NCBI GenBank assembly: GCA_001692895.1
Contig: KV748207.1
Coordinates: 496,001 to 560,000, forward strand
From: Cenococcum geophilum 1.58
Taxonomy: Eukaryota; Ascomycota; Dothideomycetes; Gloniales; Gloniaceae
Direction of reading: 5' to 3'
Length of the DNA stretch: 64,000 nt
Each line of letters starts with the position of its first letter. Position 1 is the first letter of the stretch. Shown in pieces: positions 24,426-36,600 of the stretch. The notes beneath the pieces were generated by a model. That model was not told the origin of the DNA. It made no database searches and was given only the letters and a program-made list of their open reading frames with translations. Made by a program: the position numbers and the translations under genes.

Positions 24426-25836
24426 TCAATCAAAGTATTTAGGTATTATTACAATAAATAATCAAGGACTCGTTCAGCCTTAACATCATTACTTTAAGCA
24501 GCCTATTAATAAAAATAACTTTTTTTGCTGTCTATAATAGGGCTAATAACTTAACTTTTATATTTGATATTATTACCATATTTTGCTTATTTACTCTCTA
24601 GGCAATTAGTCCCTTAAATAGCTTTATAATATATCCTTATAACCTTTTTCTATTGACAAAATTGTCTATAAATAATGTATCACTAGCATAAATAAATAAT
24701 TGCGCTTTATTTTTACCATCTTTTCCATTATCTTGTCCTTTATCACATATTTTTATATTTTTCCCTCTACCATTTATTCCTTCCTTATCTCCTTTATAAT
24801 AGATTACTTTGCTCCTTATACTATACAAATATTAAATTATTTTGTTTATTGTTTAATAGTGCTTTTGGCTTAGATTTTAATTAAACTTTATTAGCTATAA
24901 TATTATAAAAGCAATATCTAAACACATTATAGTAGTTGCATAAAGTATTAAACCCATTTTTTTTAATATAGCATTATAAAAGCTGATAAAAATATAAGAT
25001 GGATTAATAGGTCTGTATTAGGGGACAAAAATATTAAATTGATTGATTGGTAATCAGTAGGGAGGAATTTAAATTTTATTATAGAAGTATTTAGAAAACG
25101 CCCTTTAAGATCTATCTTATACTAATTAATTATCTTTTTAATATATATTTTTTAGGACAGCCACAGGAGTCTTTAGCTATAATTATATAATATATAGATT
25201 TTTAGAAACCATTTTAGCTCACTAAGGGTACTTATTTAGTATTCCTTGCTTAGCTTCTTAATTATTTCTTAAATTTTTTAATAGTAGAAGATAATATCAT
25301 CAATATAGAAAAAAACGATTATTTTACTTTTTAATATAATGTATAATTCCTATAGTACTTTTTTGAAATTTAATTCTATTAATAAGCTTATAAGATTTTT
25401 CTATTATAATAATAGTAATTATTATAGTCTATAAAGAGCTTTTCTTAAGCATAGTACTTTGTCTTTTTTTCCTTTATTAAACCCTAGCAATAGCTTTATA
25501 TAGACAACTTTGTCAAGATCGCAATGGACAAACATGTTAACTATATTTATTTATGTTATCTTTAGGTCAAATTTTGCAATAATCGCCATCAAGGTCCAAA
25601 AGGTTATACTTATTAATATAATAGTTTTTATAGGTAGGTCTTTTAGGGCCTGTTAATTTCCATATATTATTAAATATACTTTGCATTTCTATAGGAATCT
25701 ATACTTATCTATTTTATAAATAAACACCTATATTGAGCTAAAGATTTATTATCCTTTTGTATATTTATTTTTTATTTTTTAAAATAACCTTATTTAATAA
25801 TGGGATTAAAGGTGGGCTTGTTAAGCCTTTTAAAAC
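24426..25836 (-). pseudogene. copia-3: Ty1/copia RT and RNase H relic of a second lineage
   Basis: Minus strand. RT motifs: AIIAKFDLKITQINIVNMFVHC near 25520-25590 (palm motif with the first catalytic region), LYRLQQ near 25420, and FFYIDDIIFYY near 25290 (the YxDD catalytic box, both Asp intact). Then LSELKWFLKIYI follows near 25220. RNase H: LFIYASDTLFIDN near 24690, then KLFKGLIAQRVNKQN near 24580 and a CNNTQILQLI-like block at about 24440. The 24637-24828 open stretch is an in-frame part of RNase H. The strand, order and motifs are typical copia, but the sequence is clearly a different family from copia-1/-2/-4. It is less depleted in CA/TG than its neighbours. Copia-2 interrupts it at 25836. 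Confidence 0.8.
25832..25836. repeat. Target-site duplication AAAAC (left) of copia-2
   Basis: AAAAC directly before the left LTR. The same five bases follow the right LTR at 32098-32102. Confidence 0.85.
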
Positions 25837-26022
25837 TGTCGGGAATGAGGCAAGTTGCCGTCGCATAAAGCATATTGCCGTCACGTGTTGACGTAGCCCT
25901 AGCGTGGTAAGGAACCTTAAGTTCCTTACCCCTTTCCTTATTCCTATTAATAAGAATTAACCAACATCACTATAACCCTACTTAAGTAGTCGTTATTAGT
26001 AAGTCACCCTATATTTTTAACA
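25837..26022 (+). repeat. 5' LTR of copia-2
   Basis: Ends in AACA at 26022. It contains the perfect palindrome GGTAAGGAAC-CTTAA-GTTCCTTACC at 25906-25930 and two GCCGTC-containing motifs near 25856-25885. TAGTGGTTAA follows shortly after the LTR and is the likely primer-binding site. Confidence 0.9.
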
Positions 26023-29000
26023 CTAATTAGTGGTTAAATATATAGTTAACTATAGAGCAGCTAGGTTTTTAAATAGAAGAGACAGTCTTNTATAGGGGTG
26101 CTATATNCGCTTATATNGAATNGATCCCGGNNATACNNTGCTACNTTANACTTNCGNAAAACTAGTAATAGAAGTGTTACTAAGTACTAGGAGATACTAA
26201 GTTGCGTCTATTATATAGAATAACCACATTTACGAAGATTTGGTTAAGTACTTTAGGTTAAAAGTATTACTAAACCTATAGTCCCAAAATTAATGTCTAA
26301 AATACGTTAAACAACTACGCATACGAAGATTTGGTTAAGTACTTTAGGTTAGAAGTATTACTAAACCTACGGTCCTAAAGTTAACGTCTAAAATGTGTTA
26401 ACAACATCTTAATTACCTACCTTTTAATAGTAAACCTACGAGATTCTATAAAGCTAAAAACCCTACCTACCTTTAACGTACGACACCCCGTTAATTCTAT
26501 ACCTACTATAGCGTTAACCTACCCAAAAAAGTATAAGAAAAGTATTAACCCAGAGATATAGGACACAGATATTAACCCTATAAATGCTAAGGAACAGGAC
26601 CTAAACGGATTCTTAGTATACCGTATAGTATACTATATAGATAGCGAATATAATAATACTAAGCTATGGTGTTATATAAAGGAGGACTTTATTAGATAAA
26701 TAAAGGAAATATAGGCTCTTGCAAAAAAGGACGTTATATAAAACTTCTGTAACTTCCTTTAGGAGAATAGAGTATTTATCCCTATAGATAGGGGTGCTAT
26801 TAGAGATAATATCTAGGAGTAAGTTATTAACGCAAAAGAAGAGCACGAATAGACTCTATAAGAGGTTAAGCACTAACTACGCACTAAGAGGAAGCTTAAC
26901 TTATAATAGAATCTAAACGATACGCTAATAGAGACGCGCTCTAATTCCATTACTCTAGGCATAAGTTCTTACGTTCTATATCTATTACTTTTACCTCTAT
27001 CTCTAGCTCCCTAGGATCCACTAATTTAACTAGCAATATTAACTACTACCCCTTAAGAGCAAGCGCAAGATCCCCTTACTTCGCGATTTAATAACCTTTA
27101 AACTCTACTATAGGAAGATTAGGTACCACGCTGTATTCTACTAAGCCCTATATCTTCACTATAGCCTATAAAGCAATCCCCACCTTAATCTCTAATGCAA
27201 TTTTAACGTGGTCTAATACTACTTAGAGGTACTTTAAAAATGCTTATAGAGCTTACGAAGCTCTATACGGACTAGGAAAAGAAGTTTAGTAGGGAACTAT
27301 ATAACATCCTTAATTTAAAGCTACGTATCTTCTATAACTATTACTAGAAGGTTAGACTAGAACCTAACTAATATTATAACGCTTATTCCGTTATGCTTAA
27401 GGGCCGCGCTAGTACCTTCTATTATAATTATTTGGTAGGAAAAGGATATAATTTTAACTAAATAATATATAAGATAAGATGCTACTTTAAAATAGAAGAG
27501 AATAAGCAGCAATATATATTGGAGTAGAGAGAGACTACCTTTTTAAGAATTATTGCTACGAACCTAGGTGTCTCTCGGCTTAATTATCTTTAAAAGCTCT
27601 TTAATTAACTTCAGATAATTTAGCGTAGTTTATTTAAATTATATTAAGAGGACCTTAGCCTATATAATTAAGTCATTAGTATATACTAAGGTATTAAAGA
27701 ATGCAATTTTACTTTCTTTAACCCTATAAGTACTTACAAAGGAGTATATACTTAATTAAGATCCTCTATTAGCACCGCTCTACGCTCTTAAGAAGTATAG
27801 TAATTTAATACCTAACTCTAACCTACCTTAATTAACCCGGCCGACTAATATAATTATAACTAGACTAATTAAATATATAGTGGACGTAGTAGGGGATACG
27901 GTAAAGGGTATGATTAACGTTAACTATAAGGCAATTATAGAGGTTCTTATAGAGGTTCACTTCGGAGCAATTGTTAGAAGAAGTGCTACGTTTATAAGAA
28001 GCTAAATTGCTAGTTAACTAGACACCCTCTTAATAGATAAAAGGAGGCATATAATAGGTTTCGCTAAAGCGTATAAAATGTTAGAAACCGAGAGGTTATT
28101 ATAGCCTACTTTTAAAACTTCCTGGTTTAATATAAAGGCGAAGAAGATCTTAAGGGTGAGGTTAATGAGGCTGAACAGCTCCTTATAGATATAGAAATTA
28201 AGGACTACTTTCCTAACTAATACTTTACTAAGTATAGTAAGATAAATAGTATATAAACCGTCGCTATCCTTAATAACTAATCTACGCTCTATTCTATTAT
28301 AAAGTTAGATATCTTTAATAAGCTAAAGAAAAGTTCCGTGTTTTCCTTTAATAACAGATACTTAGCGAACGTCTTCTATAGCATTATGCTAGATACTAAA
28401 GCCGTAGGAGTATCTATAGTAGGAGAGCCTTAAGTTCGAGCTCTTTAGTAGCTTAATAGCTCTATTTAAATTAACTAATTAATAGTAGGCTAATATACAA
28501 TTCGCTTTAGCAAGGGTACTATAATCTCTCTTAGTATAATTAAGGTCCAAACCCCGTTAGGATATATTACTTTTTATATTATCCCCACGAACACCCTATT
28601 CCTATTCTATATCTAAAATATAGATAAATTAGGTGTTAAGCTTAATAACCTTAAGAATATGCTTATCCAGGGAGATAATTAGGTGCCCGTTGTACGCAAG
28701 TAGGGTTACCCTTAGTTGCTCCTTTAATAGCTAGAAAGGAGTGTTACTTAAAGCTACCTAACTAAGTTAGAGTTACGTTAACTACACCGTCATTTTAGCC
28801 ACCTATCTATTTACTAATTACTTAGGGTCCTTTAGTAAGTAGGTTATAAAGTTAAGGTTAAGGTAATTAAATATCTTATAAAGTACTGCTACTACTACTA
28901 AATAAACTAGAAGTCCCCTAGCCGATTTAAGTTTACTCTTAAAGATAACTATAACTTTAACTTCTGTATTATTATAGATGTTATATATCTTAGCGGTAAG

Positions 29001-31565
29001 CCAGTACTCTAAGTTATTAACTTCTTAACCTCCTTTTAAGCCGCACGCTTTTTAAAAAATATATTAGCTAGGAACGTATAGGATACTCTTTAATTATACT
29101 AGATTAATATCTACCTAGGACCCCTTAATTAAATTGTTTATAATATAGGAAAGAACTTCTTATCTATAGAGTTTTAATAATAGGTAAAGGCAATAACAAT
29201 TAAGGTTAAGGAAGTCCCCGTTAAGGCATATAATAGTATTAGAAAAGTAAAATAATATTATACGCCATTATACCGCGTATATAAGATTATTTCTTTAGAA
29301 CTAGAGGGTACTAGTAAAGAGCTTATCCTATAGATGGCTGTTAAGGCTATTAACGATACCGCTGGCCTAAATAGGCTCGTACCTACGTTGCTAGTCTTTA
29401 GCGCCTACCCTTAAATAACTAACAATTCTCTACTATCTCCCTTTATTGTGTAATAAGCTAAGGCTATTTATAAGGCAATAAAGGAGGTGCGACGTCTCTA
29501 CGCTACGCACTAGGTTAACAATGTATTAGGAATAAGAAATAGCCTAAACACCTTAATTACGCTTAATCTGCTACTCTAATCGGAGGTACGCGTATAGCGT
29601 AAAAAGGGAGGATAGTTAGGCCTATATAAACTTATTATAATTAATAGTTAAACTTATACTCTTTAGATACCCTATAGACCCACTTAATTTCACTTAATTA
29701 TTATTAAGCCCTATTATAGAAATAATAGCTTTAAGCCTTTATAGGATACCCCAGAGGATACCCTAGAGGAGAATTACAATTAATATACTTTAGAAGGCGA
29801 AGGCGATTCTAATATAATTATAGTAGACGTACCGCAACTATAACGCGGTAGAGGTCGCCTAAAGGAATTATAAAATTGCTAATATCTTATCAATTTTAAA
29901 GAGTAATTTATTATCGCTATTAAGAATAGAGATAAACTATTAATGGCCTTTATAATAGCTAAAGAGAAGGCTGACTTTAAACTCGCAAAACAGCTTTAAA
30001 AGGAAGGCTATATTATAACTCTAGGAGTTCCTTTCTAAGCATCTAATAAGTAGGAGATCGACGGTCTTATTATAAAAGGAGTCTTTAAATTTAAGAAATA
30101 TGACCCTACTAAGTTTAATGGAGTCCGTATATTTAAGTTAAGAATAGTTAATAAGATTAAAGGTAAAGCTATTAATACCCCATTTAAGAAGTTAAGGCTA
30201 GTTATTTAAGGTTATAACGATAATAATAAGGAAGTAATCCTTATGTAATCCCCTATAATTTAATGAGCTAGTTAATGAGTTATTATTACGCTAGCTCCCT
30301 CCTTAATAAAGAATAGGATAGCGGTTTACCTATAAGATATTACTTAGGCCTATACCTAATTAGAGACGCGCCTTTAGCGCTTAATACTAGTATACCTTTT
30401 AGAGTAAATTCGCCACCAATATCCTAAGGATATAATTATGGTTATATTTAAGCCATTATATAGAATCGCAGAGGTAGGAACTTATTAGTAGGCTACCTAC
30501 AGCAAGTACTATAAGGAGAAGCTTTTAATAACTACTTCCATATTTAATCCCTACTTCCTTATTATAACTACAAAAACTCTATTTAGAATTGTCGGCATAT
30601 AAATAGATAATATAATTATCTTAGAAGACGACTAATTCTTAGCTCTTAAAGAAGATAAGCTAGTAAAGGNAAACCTTATAGNAAAGCNAAANGAAAGACT
30701 TAACTTANNAATACTATTACTNTTTAATGGATNTATCCTCTCCCTAAATAAGGGCTCCATTGCTCTACGCTAGAAGGGTTAAGGTAAGAAAATTAATATT
30801 GTTAATGTTAATTCTCTAAAGTAAGGATATATGGAGCAATATGCTCGCGGAGCTTATATAGCTTCTATCTATTAACCTAAGGCTTCCTTTAATCTCTCTG
30901 TTACCGCTTAATACTAGGAACCAACTAAGGATAACGTTCTTACTCTAAATAAGCGTCTTTTTTAGTAAATGAACTATCTTAATAGGGGACTACTCTACGT
31001 GCCTATTAACCTTCCTACCGCTAAGCTCTTTATATTTATTAATGGATTGTTTATAAATAATAAAGATTTTAGCTCCTAGCTAGAATATAAGATTATTATT
31101 ACAAATAAATCTACTAGAGAGAATAACTTTATAATCTACGGCAACCTTATCTATTAGAGCTTAACTAAAAGTAAGCGCGTTACTTAAAGCGTTTTAGCGT
31201 TAGAGATATATAGAATGGTTAGCGGAGTTAATATAGCAATTGCAATTAAAACTACCCTTAAGATAATTATAGACCGGCTTAAACTTCTCGCTATCCCTAT
31301 AATTATATGCACTGACTTATATTCCCTCTATAAGTGTTTAGTTAAGCTTAGTACTATAAAGGAGAAGCGTCTTATAATTAATATTATAGCACTTTAGCAG
31401 TCCTATAAGCGTTAAGAACTCTTTAAGATCTAATAAATTAATGGCTAAGATAACCTAGTAGATATAATAACGAAGGTAAACCTAAATAAGGCACTAGAGA
31501 CGTTTGTTAATATAAATACTCTACGTATATAAGTTAAAGGTTAGGTTAAGAGGGAAATTTAGAGA
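26023..31565 (+). pseudogene. copia-2 gag-pol polyprotein, RIPped
   Basis: Gag occupies about 26440-28080 and ends in a zinc-knuckle-like KKCYVYKKLNCQ...H near 27990. A protease-like MLDTKAVGVS is at 28386-28415 (DTGA expected). The pre-integrase segment ending in DKLGVKLNNLKN is near 28625. The integrase zinc region LHRHFSHLS is at about 28782, and the integrase core runs to about 29420. RT begins KLRLVIQGYNDNNKEV near 30180, with DIT-AYT near 30330 and GI-IDNIIIL near 30595 (GMQTDDT expected). RNase H covers about 30960-31540, including the longest open stretch 31215-31397. This is the standard copia order. Stops are TAA/TAG. Ambiguous bases sit at 26090-26155 and 30670-30735. Confidence 0.88.
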
Positions 31566-31747
31566 AGTTAAGATCTTATAGAACTTTAACCGCCGGTTAA
31601 AGTTATCTAATTAGTTAGATCTTTGCTAAGAGCGCTGCGCCTAATTAATTTAGGTAGTGGTATGGACTTCTACTAACTAATTAGGATTTTCTATGCCTGG
31701 TATAGAAAATCGCCATTAGCTTACTTACTACTAGCGTCTTAGCGGCC
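31566..31747 (+). repeat. R module, copy 1 (3' UTR of copia-2)
   Basis: About 180 bp with two hairpins: AACTTTAAC-CGCC-GGTTAAAGTT near 31575-31597, and GATTTTCTAT-GCCTGGT-ATAGAAAATC near 31685-31712. It ends in CTTAGCGGCC. It lies between RNase H and the 3' LTR. The same module occurs in unrelated elements here (42470, 44163, 61639), so it is not copia coding sequence. Confidence 0.8.
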
Positions 31748-31911
31748 TACCCGTCTTTGTGTTATTTACTAAATTCTACTAACTACCGCATTATCGTATA
31801 TTGTCTGGTTTTGTTATATATTATCTGGTTTTATTATATATTATCTAGTATTGTTATATACTATCTGTTTATATATATATATATAGCAACTATAAAAAGA
31901 AGAGTTGCCAG
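31748..31911 (+). other. AT-rich 3' leader before the copia-2 3' LTR
   Basis: Contains three imperfect copies of TTATATATTATCTGGTTT (31796-31860) and a (TA)n run. No clear purine-rich polypurine tract survives. Confidence 0.5.
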
Positions 31912-32097
31912 TATTGGGAATAAGGTAAGTTGCCGTTATATAAAGCATATTGCCGTCACGTGTTAACGTGGCCCTAGCGTAGTAAGGAACCTTAAGTTCC
32001 TTACCCTTTTCCTTATTTCTATTAATAAGAATCAACTAATATCACTATAACCCTACTCAAGTAGTCGTTATTGGTGAGTCACCCTGTGTTTCCAATA
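31912..32097 (+). repeat. 3' LTR of copia-2
   Basis: Same length (186 bp) and order as 25837-26022. The hairpin is at 31981-32005. It ends CCAATA (CCAACA expected), followed by AAAAC. Confidence 0.9.
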
Positions 32098-32102
32098 AAA
32101 AC
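32098..32102. repeat. Target-site duplication AAAAC (right) of copia-2
   Basis: Matches 25832-25836. Confidence 0.85.
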
Positions 32103-33255
32103 TAATCTTAAAAAAAGTGTATATTTAAGTCTTAGATTAACTAAGGTTGAGGAGGTAAGTTCTTCCTATATAATCTAACATTATATATTTTACCTAATTT
32201 TAGCTTACTATTATTAAGTTAACTATTAAAATTAAACTTCCTTTTTGCTAAAAAAGTACTATAATAAAACTAAAATGATCCTTTTAATAATAAAGTCTTT
32301 AAATTTATAATCACCAACTTTTTTAAATAAGTCTTTAACTAAGTTATTACACATTTTTTAAGTATTAAATCCATCTCCCATTTATTAAATAATGTCTTAA
32401 TTTACCGCTTTTATAACTCTAAGCGACCAAAGGCTAAGGGAGGAGAAGAATGCTATACACAATAATTTAGGCTATAAAACTTTACTTTAAACCCTAGGCG
32501 GGTTCTATATAGACATTTATAAGCTAGGTATCTTAGATAAAAGTAATAGCCTTATCGCAGACTACTTAAGAAGAAGTATACGCCTTTAAAGAATACAATA
32601 TTCTATAATAGGGCATTTAATAAAGCTTGCTAAAAACTGCAAGGCAAGAATAAAATAAGGATTATTTAAGATATCGCTTAACTACTTATTCCCTCCATAG
32701 AAACCCTTACTATACTTAACAATAAATACTTTAATATTTTGGCCGAAAGTGTTAATAAGGGCTAGAATAATTCTATACCTATAATAAATCCTCAGCTATA
32801 ACCAGATTATGCTACTAGCCTTAGGCAATCTACCTATTTAGATAACTATTTTAGCAAACTTTAACCTATATTGGGCAATCCTTTATACATATTATATTTT
32901 ATAGCCACTTACTATATATACTTTTTATTTCTAACAAGCGAAGTAAAATATAGCACTATAGGGCTTAATATTACAGATTAATAAAATATATATAGTATAA
33001 AACTTACAATAAAAGGCATTATTAAACTTTTTAAATTAGTAAAGAGGAAGAATAAACTCTATAGGGAAATTTTAACTTTTTTAATTTCTTATAATTACCA
33101 AATAGTATAACTATATAGCTATTACCCTATTATTAATAGAATCGAGTTTATAACTTACTGTTATCTAATTTATATTTTTAATATCTTACTATTTAGCGGT
33201 AAGAAGAGATGGACAATATATAATTTTATAGTAGAAATAACTATTAGAGCACTTC
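32103..33255. pseudogene. Unassigned coding relic right of copia-2
   Basis: 32103-32400 should continue copia-3 across the copia-2 insertion; a minus-strand LVKDLFKKVGDYKFKDF-like peptide is readable but I cannot place it. From about 32410 a plus-strand frame reads KTL-QTLGGFYIDIYKLGIL and RSIRLQRIQYSIIGHLIKLAK, interrupted by TAA/TAG. This is a gene relic of unknown family. The right end is cut by the element D LTR at 33256. Confidence 0.35.
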
Positions 33256-33674
33256 TGTAACGAAGCCTTATAAAAAATACTACGGTGGACTTATTAATGG
33301 GCTAGGTATATAGGTATAGAATAGTCAACAACGTAAACATAACTGGTAGAGTGGTTGCCCAATAGATTAACTCTAATTATATTCTGAGATTCACTATAAA
33401 GAGAAGAACTATCTAGGTAGGGACTATAGTCCTTTAAATACATAACCATACTCCTAAGAAATCCTCCTTATATATAAAGTACGTCTTATATATAAGGTAT
33501 ATAAGTTCCTCTTGTTCCTCTTATTTAATATATAGCACGTTATATAACCTTAGTTACCATTTCTTATTATATAGTTTTATCGGCTCTATTTTAAACTATG
33601 CCTTAATTAACTAACTAGCTGCTTCCAACTCCTCTCCTAGTAGTTATAATATTATACTTAAGGCGTTCGTAACA
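33256..33674 (-). repeat. 3' LTR of gypsy-D
   Basis: Minus-strand boundaries TGTTACGAACGCC at 33674 and CTTCGTTACA at 33256. It matches the LTRs of gypsy-C. Confidence 0.85.
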
Positions 33675-36600
33675 CTATCTCCCTCCCTTCCATATTTATC
33701 CTTAAAGACTCTTAATATCTCTAAATTGTCTACTAGAGGTGTAATATCTATCTAATTAATTTAGTTAATATTGTTGCTTATTATACCTAAAGCTTCTTCT
33801 TCTTTATATGCCCAACGTTATGCCCGCACTATTACTGCTATATTATTACTTAGTAAAATTATACTATCTCCGTATTCTTATTATGCGAAAGAGGGGTTAG
33901 TCTATATTATATTAGCGAGTCCGTCCTTATAACAACCGTCCTCTTATTTAAAGTGTACTAAAGTAAATATTCGTTTATTTTATAACGTTTGCTTTACTTC
34001 TAATACTAAATATACGCGTTTTATTACTCTTAATAGTTGTCTAGTTCCCTAATTAATCTATCTTAAGGTCTTATATTTAATCTACTGCTGCTTATCTTAA
34101 TATTAAGTTATCTTAAGCCCTTATTAAGTTAAAATGTTCTTATAATACGGAATAGAAGGCCCTAGATATTTATATCGCGGCGTTTACTTAATTACTCTAT
34201 CTTAAGAAGGTTTGTAAGAAGGTTTATTCTAAGGAGTAGAAACTTATAAAATAAGGTTTATAGAAACTTAGCAATAAAAAAACGGATTCTCTTTTAGCTA
34301 AGAAGGAAATAGATCTAAGTAGTTCGGCAACTACTCTTCTTAGGTCCCCCTTAGGTGACTTATTTTTTAGTAATCCTTCTTTATTAATACTGCCTAACCT
34401 AATCTCTTTTAATACTCCTATATCTTTCTTATAGCATTTTTTAAATTCTCTAGTAGCTCCTAGGTAGTCTTATTATAGCCTATTTGCTTAACCTTATACT
34501 ATATTTTATTGTTAATATCCTTATAACTAACGATCTTTAAAACTTACTATTTATCTTCCTCTTATCCTCTATATGTGTCTACTTTATAAACTAATAGCTT
34601 AATATTCCTATATACTAGCTCTAGTATTATAATGTGCTATATAGGGTAGATTTTTATCTTAGCTAGTAGGTTTAACTTAAACGTGACTAGTGAAATCTTT
34701 TACGTGATTTTAAAAGGTCCTAGTCTAACGTAGTCCAACTTCTTACTTAGTTATTAACTCTTAAAAATTTTGTATAGTAGCTATACTTTATCTCCCTCCT
34801 TAAGATCTGGTCCCTTAGATCTCTTAGCGTTATAGTACTATTTTATCCTTTCTTATACCTTTTTTATTAATTCTATAAGGTCTACATAAAGGTTTATTAA
34901 TATCTTTATTCTTTCTTTAGCTATACTACTTATTTTCTTTACTTATTATAGTAATAATAATATTCTTAGCTTATATCCGTAATTTACCTTAAATAGTAAT
35001 ATACCTATTCCTTTTTATAGTATTATATTATATATAAACTATATAATTAGTAATAATAATACCTAATTATTCTATGCGTAATTAATATAATATTTTAGAT
35101 ACTATTCTAGCGTTTAATTTAATCTTTCTATTTATCTATTCGTCTACGGATAATATATAGTAAAAGTTGCTGCTTTAACTCCTTATTCCGCTAAAAATAC
35201 CTTTTAAAAGGCTGCTATAAATCTTAGATCCTATCTAATATAATCTTATTTAGTACTCCATATCTTATAAATACTTCTTTAATATAAATTTTAGCAATAT
35301 CTTCCGCTAAGATTTCTTCTATATATACTATAAAGTAGCCCTATTTAGTTAACTTATCTACTATTACTACGATCGCGTTATACTCCTATCTAGTAATAGG
35401 ATCTCTTAACTTTAGTAACTTAATAATAAAGTCCTATAATATAACCTCCTATAGTCTCTCTAGTATTTTAATAGGTTATAGCCCTCTATATAGCTTATGC
35501 CTTATTAGTTTATTCCTTTAGTAATTTAAATACTCCTTTATTACCTTTCTAGCTATACCTTAAATTCTATTAATAATATATTCTTCTTAAAGTCTTAATA
35601 CTAAGCCTATTACTCTATTATGTCCTTAAGTTATTTCCTTATAGAAATCTTCTATAAAATGCTCTGCTATGCTCTTTATAATATACTTCGCTTCTTAATT
35701 TTTATATATATCTATTTATAGATATTCTAGTTATACTTCTAGAATTCTCTATACCTAAAAGCTCTTTAGTATTTTGTAGACTTTTTCTAGTTTATTATCT
35801 TCTTAAGTTACTACTAGCTTAGGGTAATTATATCTAATCTATCCGTCCTTATTTTTGCGTAATATTGCTCCTAATAGTTTCTTATTATTTTATAGTTTAG
35901 CTTTTCTAATAAGTATATCTACCCTTATATTCTTAGTGCCTTTAATATACTAAATCTTAAAATAGTATTCTATAAGCATCTTTACCTATCTAACTTATCT
36001 CTAATTAAGTTCTTTTATTATTAGAAACCCCGTTAGGTTTTTATAATCTATTTTAACTATAAATAGTTTCTTTACGCCTTATAAGAATGCTCTCTATTTT
36101 TTAAGTACTATAATTATACCTAATAACTCTTTATTATAGACGTTATAGTTTAATTCTAGTAGTGTTATCTTTCTACTATAATATAATACTAGATGCCATA
36201 TATTCTTATACTTTTATAATAAGTGTGCCTTTAGTATATAGTCTAATATATCTATTTTTATAACTATATCTAGTTCTAGTTAGTAGATTTTAAGAATTAG
36301 TTCCTAGGTAAATAATTCCTTAAGCTCCTTAAATAATTTCCTTTATTTATCTCCCTATACCTATAGTTCCTCTTCCTTTATAAGCCTAGTAAACAGTTTA
36401 ATATTCTTTAACTATTATATTATAAACCTCCTATAATAGTTATAAACCCCTAAAAATAACCTTAACTACGTTATATTCTCTAGTTCCCGCTAACTTACTA
36501 TAGCTTTAATTTTTTGGGTCTATACTAATATAACCTAGTTTAATAATAAATCTAATAAAATTGGTCTTCCTTATAAAGAACTTGTATTTCTTAATTACTA

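Larger units (their letters stand above)
25837..32097 (+). mobile_element. copia-2: full-length Ty1/copia element, 6,261 bp
   Basis: Two 186-bp LTRs (25837-26022 and 31912-32097) flank a plus-strand gag-pol relic, all bracketed by the 5-bp duplication AAAAC. It is inserted in the copia-3 relic. The left LTR begins TGTCGGGAAT and the right begins TATTGGGAAT; both derive from TGTTGGGAAT. It is non-functional because of RIP-type stops throughout. Confidence 0.9.

Noticed and set aside
31757..32035. Two short open frames over the copia-2 3' LTR
   Set aside because: They lie across the 3' leader and the LTR, which are non-coding and bounded by clear LTR ends.
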